From an uncultured Chloroflexota bacterium (GTDB lineage: Bacteria; Chloroflexota; Dehalococcoidia; SAR202; UBA11138), in the NCBI GenBank assembly GCA_913046025.1, contig CAJWRP010000146.1:1-6213 (forward strand): a stretch of DNA of 6,213 nt. Direction: 5' to 3'. The first letter of the stretch is position 1, and every line of letters starts with the position of its first letter. Positions 1 to 6,213 of this stretch are shown here, in pieces. Both the position numbers and the translations under genes were made by a program. Below the pieces are notes generated by a model that was given only the letters and a program-made list of their open reading frames with translations, had not been told where the DNA came from and searched no databases.

Positions 1-1
1 C

Positions 2-1540
2 GAAAGTGACATGCCTGGCGTAGACTTCGCCATCCCTGATATCACATACCTTGTCGAAAATAGAGATAAGATACGCGCCATTCTGATTACCCACGGACAT
101 GAGGACCATATTGGTGCGCTGCCTTATGTTTTGAAAGAGCTAGACGTTCCAGTCTACGCTTCCCGTTTAACGCATGGGCTGATCAGCGTAAAGCTTCGGG
201 AACGGGGACTTCTCAAGGACGCCCGTCTTAACGTCGTCGAGCCTCATGCGCCATTCAAGATTGGCAAATTCCGGGTTGAATTCTTCCGTGTTTGTCACTC
301 GATTCCGGACGCCATGGGTATCGCCGTCACTACGCCGCAGGGCATTGTCATTCATACAGGTGACTTTAAGATCGACCATACCCCGGCGGACGGTCAGTCC
401 ACAGACTTCGCTTCACTAGCACAGATTACGGCGGACGGAGTACTGCTGCTTTGCTCTGATTCCACATATGCCGAGGTGGAAGGTTATACGGAATCTGAAA
501 AAGTAGTGGGCGATGCCCTTGATGACGCGATTCGTGAAGCCAAAGGAAGAGTCATGGTGGCGACCTTTGCGTCGCTTATTTCAAGAGTTCAGCAGGTCAT
601 TGACGCTGCGGTGAAGTACGACCGCAAGGTAACTGTCGTTGGTCGTAGCATGAGCAATAACGTCAACATGGCGCTCAACATGGGTTATCTGAAGGCGCCT
701 TCCGGCACTATAGTTCCAATGAAGGATTCACGGAATCTGCCTTACGACAAGGTCATTATTATGGCCACAGGTAGCCAGGGTGAGCCAACCTCAGCGCTAG
801 TGCGTATCTCTGACGGCCAACATCAAGATGTAGAAATTGTGCCCGGTGACACCGTGATAATCTCTGCGTCACCCATACCTGGAAACGAATTGGTTGTCGC
901 AAAGACCATTGATAACCTGTTCCGGCAGGGCGCAAATGTGCTCTACAGCCGCATCGCTACGGTCCACGTGCACGGCCACGCCAGTCAGGAAGAGCTGAAG
1001 ATGATGCTCAGTCTGGTCAAGCCTCAATATCTGGTCCCTGTGCACGGAGAGCATCGCCATCTGATACGCCACGCAGCCTTGGGGCAGTCTATGGGTATTC
1101 CGGACTACAACACCTTTGTGCTTGAGGACGGCGACGTACTTGAACTGACCAAGGAAGAGGGTCGTGTTGTCGACAAGGTGCAGGCAGGCCATGTGTTCAT
1201 CGATGGCCGTTATTTCTTGGATATGCATAGCCCAATTATCAACGAGCGAAGACGATTGGCTAAAGACGGCGTTGTGGTTGTCTCAGTGACCCTTAGTGAG
1301 AGCACCGGCAAGGTACTTTCGCCGCCCGACGTCGAATCGTCTGGCTTTGCAGAATTGGACGAAAGCCAAGACCTTTTTGAAAGAACGTCAAAAATGGTCT
1401 TAACAACCCTAGAGCAAAATGGGACAGCAGACCTAGAGTTGGATGAGGTGAAGGCCAAGGTCACGGATTCCATTTCTAAGTTCCTGTTTAAAGAAACCCG
1501 AAGGCGCCCCACTGTGTTTGCCATTGTCGACCAGGTTTAG
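2..1540 (+). CDS. rnj: Ribonuclease J, N-terminus cut off by the window edge
   Basis: RNase J is a cytoplasmic metallo-beta-lactamase/beta-CASP ribonuclease for RNA processing and decay, with 5'-3' exonuclease and endonuclease activity. The frame is open from base 2; the Met at 11 lies inside a conserved stretch (PGVDFAIPD), so it is not the true start. I estimate 50-60 residues are missing, including the first beta strands. Counting from that Met: the metal-binding motif HGHEDH is at 28-33, further likely ligands are His96 and Asp118 (HTGDF), and His345 lies in PVHGEHRH. The beta-CASP domain spans roughly 145-320, with SDSTYAE at 149-155, ATFAS at 184-188 and GRSM at 211-214. HGHASQEEL (321-329) is the RNA phosphate-binding loop typical of RNase J, and a C-terminal domain runs from about 385 to 509. 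All core catalytic motifs visible here are intact. The next gene follows after 159 bp. Family call is firm; J1 versus J2 cannot be assigned. Confidence 0.96.
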   Translation, partial: ESDMPGVDFAIPDITYLVENRDKIRAILITHGHEDHIGALPYVLKELDVPVYASRLTHGLISVKLRERGLLKDARLNVVEPHAPFKIGKFRVEFFRVCHSIPDAMGIAVTTPQGIVIHTGDFKIDHTPADGQSTDFASLAQITADGVLLLCSDSTYAEVEGYTESEKVVGDALDDAIREAKGRVMVATFASLISRVQQVIDAAVKYDRKVTVVGRSMSNNVNMALNMGYLKAPSGTIVPMKDSRNLPYDKVIIMATGSQGEPTSALVRISDGQHQDVEIVPGDTVIISASPIPGNELVVAKTIDNLFRQGANVLYSRIATVHVHGHASQEELKMMLSLVKPQYLVPVHGEHRHLIRHAALGQSMGIPDYNTFVLEDGDVLELTKEEGRVVDKVQAGHVFIDGRYFLDMHSPIINERRRLAKDGVVVVSVTLSESTGKVLSPPDVESSGFAELDESQDLFERTSKMVLTTLEQNGTADLELDEVKAKVTDSISKFLFKETRRRPTVFAIVDQV

Positions 1541-1636
1541 CCAGGTAGATTAATTTAGCGCACAAACCTTGCTTTCGGGCTTTCATGGTCCGTATGCTTG
1601 TGGTCATCTCCCGTAACACCCTGGTAACGCTTGCCC

Positions 1637-1645
1637 TGCGATAAT
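1637..1645 (+). promoter_or_regulatory. Possible extended -10 promoter of ftsK
   Basis: TG at 1637-1638 followed by one base and GATAAT at 1640-1645 matches an extended -10 element with one mismatch to TATAAT. No convincing -35 lies 16-18 bp upstream, which an extended -10 can tolerate. Transcription would start near 1652, giving a leader of about 48 nt before the ftsK ATG. A GTAAC pair (1613-1617 and 1624-1628) sits just upstream, 11 bp apart, about one helical turn. This is a motif match only, so confidence is low. Confidence 0.35.
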
Positions 1646-1685
1646 GAAGAATGAGCCTGTTATCTATCTGGAGCAAGCACACCAC

Positions 1686-1692
1686 AAGAGGT
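1686..1692 (+). promoter_or_regulatory. Ribosome binding site of ftsK
   Basis: AAGAGGT at 1686-1692 contains the Shine-Dalgarno core AGAGG and sits 7 nt before the ATG at 1700. It supports 1700 as the start and argues against the overlapping frame that begins at 1651. Confidence 0.65.
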
Positions 1693-1699
1693 ACGGCGC

Positions 1700-4411
1700 A
1701 TGGCCAAAAGCAATGCAGACGTCATATTTGCCCAACCGACGGGGAAGGCCCCAATATCAGCAATCATGTCACGGCTGACCTGGCACGAACTACTGGCGAT
1801 CCCGGTAGTGGCTGTTGGTGTCGCAATGTACTGGTTTAGAGATATCCTCTTTCAGATGTATTTTTCAGCGCAGAACGAAGTCTTGTTCTACCTGGGCGCG
1901 GGCGTTGTTCCCGTCGCGATCTTCCTGGTAGCGGTACTTGGGGCGCTTGCGTTTAGGCCTAGCCTTTTCAAGCACTATAGGCTGTGGATAGCCTCGGTAG
2001 GGCTTGTTGCTTTTGCCTTGGGCGTGCTCTCTTTCTTCCAAACCTATGATGGCCTACTCCACGCATTTACTTTGGGCGGTTACGTTAACCTCGGGGGGGA
2101 AGTCGGTGATCTTATAGCGGGAACTGTGGCGTGGCAGGCCGTTTTACGGCTAGTAGCCCTTGGTGCGGTGACAGTTGCGGTGGCGTCGCCAGTGCTCGCA
2201 GCCTTCACCGTGATGGCGCTAGGCAAAGTCTTTTTCTACGGCTACGTTTCGCTCGTCATGGGCAGCAGGGCCATCGGCAAGATGTATCGCAAAGACGGAA
2301 AAGATGCCCCGCGCCCTGACATAGCAATTGAATCTGATAGCCACACCGTTAACGGGTTTGATTCATACTCAACTCTTCGACACCTGGATGGGCCAGATTT
2401 TTCAAAGACCAATGGTGGAATGCGTATGCCCGAGCCGGCATCGGCATTCACCGGATCTATCATCTCGACCAGCCCTCCAATCTCATACGATTACGAAGAA
2501 GAACAATCTGACGAAGACAACGAACCGCAGTTTTCATCCTTTGACGTAGCTAACGTTGCCGATGAAGAAAATGCGTGGACCGATGCGCCTGAACCTGTCA
2601 GCATATTTGATTCGATAACATCTTTTGTTCCGCCTGATGAGATCAAAATTCAACCGAATACTGATTTAGACCAAGATAACTCCCAAGACGGTGATGAGCC
2701 TTCTGGATTGAGTAAAAAATTCAACCGTTTTTGGAGCTCGGACTCCATCGAAGAGGTATCTGTTCCTGGTGTCTCTCATGTGGTTGAGCCGGAATATGAG
2801 CCCGTCGTGATTCCGACAAACGGGAGTAACGGTCACAACGACAAAAACGGTCATTCTGAGACAGATGGCCATCCCTCGAGGACAATATCGCTTCTTGGAA
2901 AACGCAAAGAGAAGTGGTCGCTGCCACCATCCAGCATTCTAAAAGACCTGCCAGCTCCCGAAGTATCTGAGGCGCAGATCATGGAGACGGCGCAGATAAT
3001 ACAGAAGACCTTGGCTGACTACGAGATTGAGGTCGAAGTCGGGCAGATCCGGTCAGGACCTACTGTAACGATGTATGGCTTTGTGCCCGGTTGGGTCCGT
3101 CGGTACAAGCAGGTAAAGAAAATTGACGACAACGGCCTGTCCGTTCTGGACGAGCGTGGCAAGCAGGTTGTGACTCGTGTAGAGCAGAAGACCCGCGTCA
3201 AGGTTGATAGTATTCTTTCGAGAGAGAAGGACCTGTCGTTGGCCCTAAAGACGCCTAGTCTAAGAATTGAGACGCCTGTCATGGGCAAAGCACAGATTGG
3301 TATCGAGATACCTAATGCTAACCCAACTCCTATAACCCTGCGAGGCGTTATGCAGACGCAGGAGTTCCAAAAGATCAGTCGGACGGGCGATCTGCCTGTG
3401 GCCTTTGGCAAGGGCAGTGGTGGTGAGAATGTAGTCATCGATCTGGCTAAAATGCCCCATCTGCTTATCGCGGGAGCAACGGGCAGCGGCAAGAGTGTTT
3501 GCCTGAACTCTATCCTTACGTGTTTGCTAATGGGAAAATCTCCTGCGGAGCTTCGAATGCTTCTGATCGACCCTAAGCGGGTGGAATTGACGCCTTATAA
3601 CGGCATTCCCCATTTGCTCACACCAGTCGTAGTTAACACCGACGAGGTGGTCGGCATGCTCAAAGGTGTCATCAGCGAGATGATGGACCGTTACCGCCGT
3701 ATGGAAGAGATCGGTGTCAGGAACATCGAGTCGTATAACAAGAAGTCCGCCGAGGATAAGATGCCTTTCCTGCTGGTTGTGGTGGATGAGCTGGCAGACC
3801 TGATGATGACTGCGGCCTTTGACGTGGAACAGTCTCTGTGTCGTCTGGCTCAGCTAGGTCGAGCTACGGGCATTCACCTGATTCTGGCCACTCAGCGTCC
3901 CTCTGTAGACGTAGTGACTGGCCTAATCAAGGCTAACTTCCCAAGCAGGCTAAGCTTTGGCGTAACATCGTCGATAGACTCGCGAACAATTCTCGATGCT
4001 ACAGGTGCTGAAAAACTAATTGGCAAGGGAGACATGCTCTACCTGCCTCGTGACGCTGCCAGACCACAGCGCATGCAGGGCGCGTACGTGTCGGATACTG
4101 AAATAGAGGACCTGGTGAAGTTTTGGCAGATAACTCCTAGGGGCTGGGTACCGCAGATTTTTCTACGTGCCGTCCGAAGCGAAGATAGTGATCATGAAGG
4201 CGGCGCAGGCGGCAAGGACTCGTCTACAGACGAACTGTTCGATAAGGCCGTCGAATTGGCGAAGACGTACAACAAGCTTTCGACGTCTCTTCTGCAGCGA
4301 CGATTGCGCATTGGTTACCCCCGTGCCGCTCGATTAATGGATGAACTTGAGGAAAAATCTGTAGTAGGCCCCAGTGACGGTTCCAAGTCACGCGATGTTA
4401 TAATGAGTTAG
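1700..4411 (+). CDS. ftsK: DNA translocase FtsK/SpoIIIE family
   Basis: FtsK is a membrane-anchored hexameric ATPase that pumps chromosomal DNA through the division septum. The 903 residues show the full family layout. Hydrophobic segments lie at about 31-46, 61-85, 94-113 and 147-186 (the last long enough for one or two helices). A charged, acidic linker covers about 190-415, and the alpha and beta motor domains about 420-825. A winged-helix gamma domain (about 843-903) carries the hallmark SLLQRRLRIGYPRAARL at 863-879; this domain reads polar DNA sequences and contacts XerD in studied species. Walker A is GATGSGKS (592-599) and Walker B ends in VVVDE (693-697). ATQRPSVDVVTG (730-741) and the NFPSRLSF motif (746-753) are also intact. 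Two unusual points are an insertion of roughly 35 residues in the alpha domain (about 466-503) and a three-copy hexapeptide repeat in the linker (377-394). The start has a good ribosome binding site. Stop is TAG at 4409-4411. The gene appears complete and functional. Confidence 0.97.
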   Translation: MAKSNADVIFAQPTGKAPISAIMSRLTWHELLAIPVVAVGVAMYWFRDILFQMYFSAQNEVLFYLGAGVVPVAIFLVAVLGALAFRPSLFKHYRLWIASVGLVAFALGVLSFFQTYDGLLHAFTLGGYVNLGGEVGDLIAGTVAWQAVLRLVALGAVTVAVASPVLAAFTVMALGKVFFYGYVSLVMGSRAIGKMYRKDGKDAPRPDIAIESDSHTVNGFDSYSTLRHLDGPDFSKTNGGMRMPEPASAFTGSIISTSPPISYDYEEEQSDEDNEPQFSSFDVANVADEENAWTDAPEPVSIFDSITSFVPPDEIKIQPNTDLDQDNSQDGDEPSGLSKKFNRFWSSDSIEEVSVPGVSHVVEPEYEPVVIPTNGSNGHNDKNGHSETDGHPSRTISLLGKRKEKWSLPPSSILKDLPAPEVSEAQIMETAQIIQKTLADYEIEVEVGQIRSGPTVTMYGFVPGWVRRYKQVKKIDDNGLSVLDERGKQVVTRVEQKTRVKVDSILSREKDLSLALKTPSLRIETPVMGKAQIGIEIPNANPTPITLRGVMQTQEFQKISRTGDLPVAFGKGSGGENVVIDLAKMPHLLIAGATGSGKSVCLNSILTCLLMGKSPAELRMLLIDPKRVELTPYNGIPHLLTPVVVNTDEVVGMLKGVISEMMDRYRRMEEIGVRNIESYNKKSAEDKMPFLLVVVDELADLMMTAAFDVEQSLCRLAQLGRATGIHLILATQRPSVDVVTGLIKANFPSRLSFGVTSSIDSRTILDATGAEKLIGKGDMLYLPRDAARPQRMQGAYVSDTEIEDLVKFWQITPRGWVPQIFLRAVRSEDSDHEGGAGGKDSSTDELFDKAVELAKTYNKLSTSLLQRRLRIGYPRAARLMDELEEKSVVGPSDGSKSRDVIMS
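2828..2881 (+). repeat. Three hexapeptide repeats, (N/D)GHxxx, in the FtsK linker
   Basis: Residues 377-394 of the FtsK protein read NGHNDK, NGHSET, DGHPSR, so Gly-His recurs exactly every six residues (His379, His385, His391). At DNA level the copies have diverged (AACGGTCAC, AACGGTCAT, GATGGCCAT at the start of each unit), so this is an old or selected repeat rather than a fresh tandem duplication. The surrounding linker is acidic and low in complexity. Confidence 0.55.
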
Positions 4412-4446
4412 TAACGGTCGTTTAACATTATGATTTTAGTCCGCGT

Positions 4447-4452
4447 GAGGGG
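4447..4452 (+). promoter_or_regulatory. Ribosome binding site of accDA (decides a GTG start)
   Basis: GAGGGG at 4447-4452 lies 8 nt before the GTG at 4461. An in-frame TGA at 4455-4457 prevents any start further upstream, apart from a CTG at 4458. GTG at 4461 is therefore the best start, although the resulting N-terminus before the zinc finger is short. Confidence 0.6.
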
Positions 4453-4460
4453 CCTGACTG

Positions 4461-5912
4461 GTGGTACGAAGTGGTGGCTGTAACGAAGACGATGGGTTCG
4501 AAGGCAGGGAGTACTGCCTTATTGATGGTGCCAAATTGGCCGATTCAGAGGCGCATGCCCGATATCGTGTCTGTCACCTGTGTGGATTCCACTACAGCAT
4601 ATCTGCCCGTGAGCGCATCGATTCACTTATCGATCCAGATACTTTCCATGAAATCAACAGGTCAGTTACGTCGACCGATCCCCTTTCCTTCTCCTCCAGA
4701 GGGTCGTACAAGCAACGCATATTTAATGACCAGAAACGCACTGGCCTAACCGAGGCAGTAGTAACTGGTACTTGCGATATTGGTGGCTGCCCAGCCATGC
4801 TCATTGTTTTGGATTTTGGTTTCATGGGTGGTACCATGGGCTGCGTCGTAGGCGAAAAAGTTGCCCTGGCATTCGAGCACGCAGGCAAAAAGAAACTCCC
4901 CGTAATATCGATAATAACCAGCGGAGGCGCTCGTATTCAGGAGGGCGTGCTATCGTTAATGCAGATGGCCAAAACCAGCATGGCCGCCACCCAGTTTGGC
5001 AAAAAGGGACTTCCTTTCATTGCAGTGCTGGCCAATCCCGCCACGGGACAGACGTACGCTAGCTTCGGCAGTCTGGCAGACATCATAGTGGCAGAGCCTG
5101 GGGCAATCGTAGGCCTGTCACCTTTAAGAGACATCAAACATTCCATGGAGGGCAACCTTCCCGACAACGCGAACACCTCTGAGGCCCACCTTCGCAATGG
5201 CCTTATTGATGGTGTGGTAAAGCGATCCGAGTTGAGAACGCTGTTGAGCGTGGTGTTGGACCACTTGGGACCTCAATATCAGCTGACCGCAAGTGACAGA
5301 AACCCCGAGCGAGTGATTGAGCCTCAACAGGTCGAGGCATGGAACACGGTTCAACTGGCGCGGCATGAATCCAGGCCGACTTCAACAGACTACATTTCGC
5401 GGATATTCAGTAATTTCGTTGAGTTACGCGGTGACCGCTCTCACGGAGACGACAGCGCGATCATCTGCGGATTAGGTCAGTTGGCTGCTCAGACGGTTGT
5501 CGTAGTAGGGCAGCGTAGCGGGAAGACCTGTGCAGGCGATAATGGAGGCATAAGACCAGAGGGCTTCCGAAAGGCAAGCAGGGCGATAGCTTTGGCTCAG
5601 AAATTTAAGTTTCCTTTGATAACGCTAATCGACACGATAGGGGCGGACGTTAGCCTACATTCCGAAGAACACGGAATGGGCGACGCTTTAGCCCGCCTGA
5701 TGGCAGAGATGGGGACTGTAGAAACCCCTTCCATTTCGGTTGTGATAGGGGAGGGCGGCAGCGAGGGCGCTCTTTCTTTGGGTGTTGCAGACCGTGTGCT
5801 CATGATGGAAAACGCCATCTATATTTTGTGTTTTTTTAGTCTGGGTGACATAGTGATCCTTCGATCGGATCGATACTCAAGCGATCGAGGCACCATTCAC
5901 ACAAATGTATAA
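4461..5912 (+). CDS. accDA: Fused acetyl-CoA carboxylase carboxyltransferase (AccD-AccA), 3' end lost at a junction
   Basis: The carboxyltransferase moves carboxyl from carboxybiotin to acetyl-CoA, making malonyl-CoA for fatty-acid synthesis. Usually beta (AccD) and alpha (AccA) are separate proteins; here both are in one 483-codon frame. The AccD half (about 1-275) has a partial zinc finger (Cys19, Cys38, Cys41), SARERIDSLID (48-58), SGGARIQEGVLSLMQMAKTS (154-173) and ASFGSLADIIVAEPGA (200-215). The AccA half (from about 288) has AWNTVQLARH (293-302), ELRGDRSHGDD (321-331), RPEGFRKA (365-372), LITLIDTIGA (386-395) and IGEGGSEGAL (429-438). Family similarity stops after NAIY (451-454); AccA normally continues into an S-V-I-S-P-E-G segment and roughly 100 more residues. 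Instead 29 unrelated residues precede the TAA at 5910-5912. Several loop residues differ from canonical AccD and AccA. It starts 49 bp after ftsK with no terminator between, so co-transcription is likely. The gene as read here is broken; the source genome may hold an intact copy if the junction is artificial. Confidence 0.9.
   Translation: MVRSGGCNEDDGFEGREYCLIDGAKLADSEAHARYRVCHLCGFHYSISARERIDSLIDPDTFHEINRSVTSTDPLSFSSRGSYKQRIFNDQKRTGLTEAVVTGTCDIGGCPAMLIVLDFGFMGGTMGCVVGEKVALAFEHAGKKKLPVISIITSGGARIQEGVLSLMQMAKTSMAATQFGKKGLPFIAVLANPATGQTYASFGSLADIIVAEPGAIVGLSPLRDIKHSMEGNLPDNANTSEAHLRNGLIDGVVKRSELRTLLSVVLDHLGPQYQLTASDRNPERVIEPQQVEAWNTVQLARHESRPTSTDYISRIFSNFVELRGDRSHGDDSAIICGLGQLAAQTVVVVGQRSGKTCAGDNGGIRPEGFRKASRAIALAQKFKFPLITLIDTIGADVSLHSEEHGMGDALARLMAEMGTVETPSISVVIGEGGSEGALSLGVADRVLMMENAIYILCFFSLGDIVILRSDRYSSDRGTIHTNV
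5861..5873. repeat. Perfect inverted repeat TCGATC-G-GATCGA
   Basis: Six-base arms at 5861-5866 and 5868-5873 flank a single G. The site overlaps a second inverted repeat (GATCC 5855-5859, GGATC 5867-5871), and another CGATCG lies at 5882-5887, so four GATC tetramers fall within 5855-5886. It could be an operator, a transposase-binding element end, or chance. It begins about 40 bp past the accDA junction. Confidence 0.5.
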
Positions 5913-5995
5913 CTTATAATATAAGCTTACTTGCATCTAGCTGTTGAACGATTCATGCAATAAGAAATATCAAAATGATGTATAGATTTTGTTCG

Positions 5996-6196
5996 TTACT
6001 GTGGTTGATACTCTGTCCTCTCGATTAAAACTAACCGAGCGATCATGATGCCACTCGGATAAGGTATTTTGTAGAGAATTCCTTTTGTAAGAATGTGATA
6101 TCGCACACTGTATAGTGTAAATGCCAGCTGAATAATTTTCTCTGCTGATTTCAGGAATCTTTGTAGTTCATATTTTTCCGCGGCATTCAAAATCAT
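5996..6196 (-). CDS. Small hypothetical ORF in the AT-rich tail (weak)
   Basis: A 66-residue frame runs leftward from an ATG at 6196-6194 to TAA at 5998-5996. An in-frame TGA two codons before the ATG fixes this as the longest possible start. There is no Shine-Dalgarno sequence upstream. The product is mildly basic, with a mixed helical-looking first half and a hydrophobic patch (GIMIARLVLI). I recognise no family or motif. A frame of this length can arise by chance in about 390 bp, so it is listed only as the sole coding candidate in the segment. Confidence 0.15.
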   Translation of the reverse strand: MILNAAEKYELQRFLKSAEKIIQLAFTLYSVRYHILTKGILYKIPYPSGIMIARLVLIERTEYQPQ

Positions 6197-6213
6197 TATT
6201 CAAAACAACCACA

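Larger units (their letters stand above)
5823..6213. other. AT-rich segment of unknown origin joined inside accDA
   Basis: From about 5823 to the window end the sequence has no AccA similarity and is about 36% GC by hand count over 5821-6213, against about 57% in a sampled 60-bp stretch of accDA just upstream (5701-5760). Except for the terminal accDA codons to 5912, plus-strand frames are interrupted by frequent stops; the longest frame anywhere is a 66-codon minus-strand one. CpG is not depleted (about 14 by hand count, near expectation for this composition), which argues against vertebrate DNA. It contains a 13-bp palindrome (5861-5873) and a small ACACT/AGTGT inverted repeat (6105-6109 and 6114-6118, 4-nt loop). 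It could be the end of an insertion element, a phage or plasmid border, or a chimeric join. No transposase, integrase or terminal repeat is visible to choose between these. Confidence 0.7.

Noticed and set aside
1210..1524. Minus-strand frame of 104 codons within the RNase J gene.
   Set aside because: It lies wholly inside a well-supported conserved gene and has no recognisable motif; it is a shadow frame.
3019..3492. Minus-strand frame of 157 codons within ftsK.
   Set aside because: It is antisense to the conserved motor domain, with composition typical of a complementary-strand shadow and no ribosome binding site seen.
4412..4460. Terminator or separate promoter between ftsK and accDA (TATGAT at 4429-4434; ATAATG/CATTAT inverted repeat at 4400-4405 and 4426-4431).
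   Set aside because: The inverted repeat is AT-only apart from one pair, has a 20-nt loop and no T-run after it. The TATGAT has no -35 partner. Read-through from ftsK is the simpler reading.
4471..4749. An alternative start for accDA in another frame, suggesting a frameshift near the N-terminus.
   Set aside because: The GTG frame at 4461 reads continuously into the zinc-finger and AccD core without a break; the other frame shows no AccD residues.
5836..5856. The stretch around 5837-5855 resembles part of a primate Alu right arm (17 of 19 bases to a remembered consensus).
   Set aside because: The match does not extend on either side, and CpG in the tail is not depleted as in vertebrate DNA. 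Human contamination is not supported beyond this short similarity, though a database search would settle it.
6093..6110. A CRP-like TGTGA site in the tail.
   Set aside because: The second half-site is at the wrong spacing and does not match TCACA.
5827..6213. Possible terminal inverted repeats: TGTG at 5827 onward versus the complement of the last 12 bases of the window.
   Set aside because: About 9 of 12 positions match but both are T-rich and low in complexity, and the window end is probably arbitrary. A 390-bp element would also lack a transposase.
5823..6213. A group I or group II intron interrupting accDA.
   Set aside because: There is no GTGYG start at the junction, no intron-encoded protein, no recognisable core or domain V-like hairpin, and the 3' exon is not in the window.

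Overview
The window (6213 bp) carries three bacterial housekeeping genes in a row on the plus strand, followed by about 390 bp of unrelated-looking, AT-rich DNA. In order: the 3' part of a ribonuclease J gene, entering from the left edge (about 2-1540); a complete FtsK/SpoIIIE DNA translocase (1700-4411); and a fused acetyl-CoA carboxylase carboxyltransferase, AccD-AccA in one polypeptide, starting at a GTG at 4461. The reading frame of the fusion loses its family match abruptly after codon 454 (5820-5822) and stops at 5910-5912.

The source looks like a bacterium of moderate GC. The combination of RNase J, an FtsK with an extra segment in its alpha domain, and a fused carboxyltransferase fits Chloroflexota, perhaps a Dehalococcoidia or SAR202-like lineage. 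That assignment rests on remembered family features, not on a search, and is tentative. The odd length and the gene cut by the left edge suggest a metagenomic or single-cell contig.

The 159-bp gap between the first two genes contains a plausible extended -10 promoter and a good ribosome binding site for ftsK. Only 49 bp separate ftsK from accDA, with no visible terminator, so these two are probably co-transcribed. The three genes serve different processes (RNA processing and decay, chromosome segregation, and the first step of fatty-acid synthesis), so they look like a housekeeping cluster rather than one pathway.

The main anomaly is the junction near 5820-5823. Upstream is moderate-GC coding sequence; downstream is about 36% GC by hand count, with no recognisable gene and no trace of the missing AccA C-terminus. 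Either a mobile or foreign element has interrupted accDA, or the contig is chimeric. The sequence alone does not decide, and chimera is at least as likely. Secondary points of interest are substitutions at usually conserved loops of the carboxyltransferase, a degenerate AccD zinc finger, an insertion in the FtsK alpha domain, and a short hexapeptide repeat in the FtsK linker. I see no CRISPR array, RNA gene, complete insertion sequence or clear novel multi-gene system.
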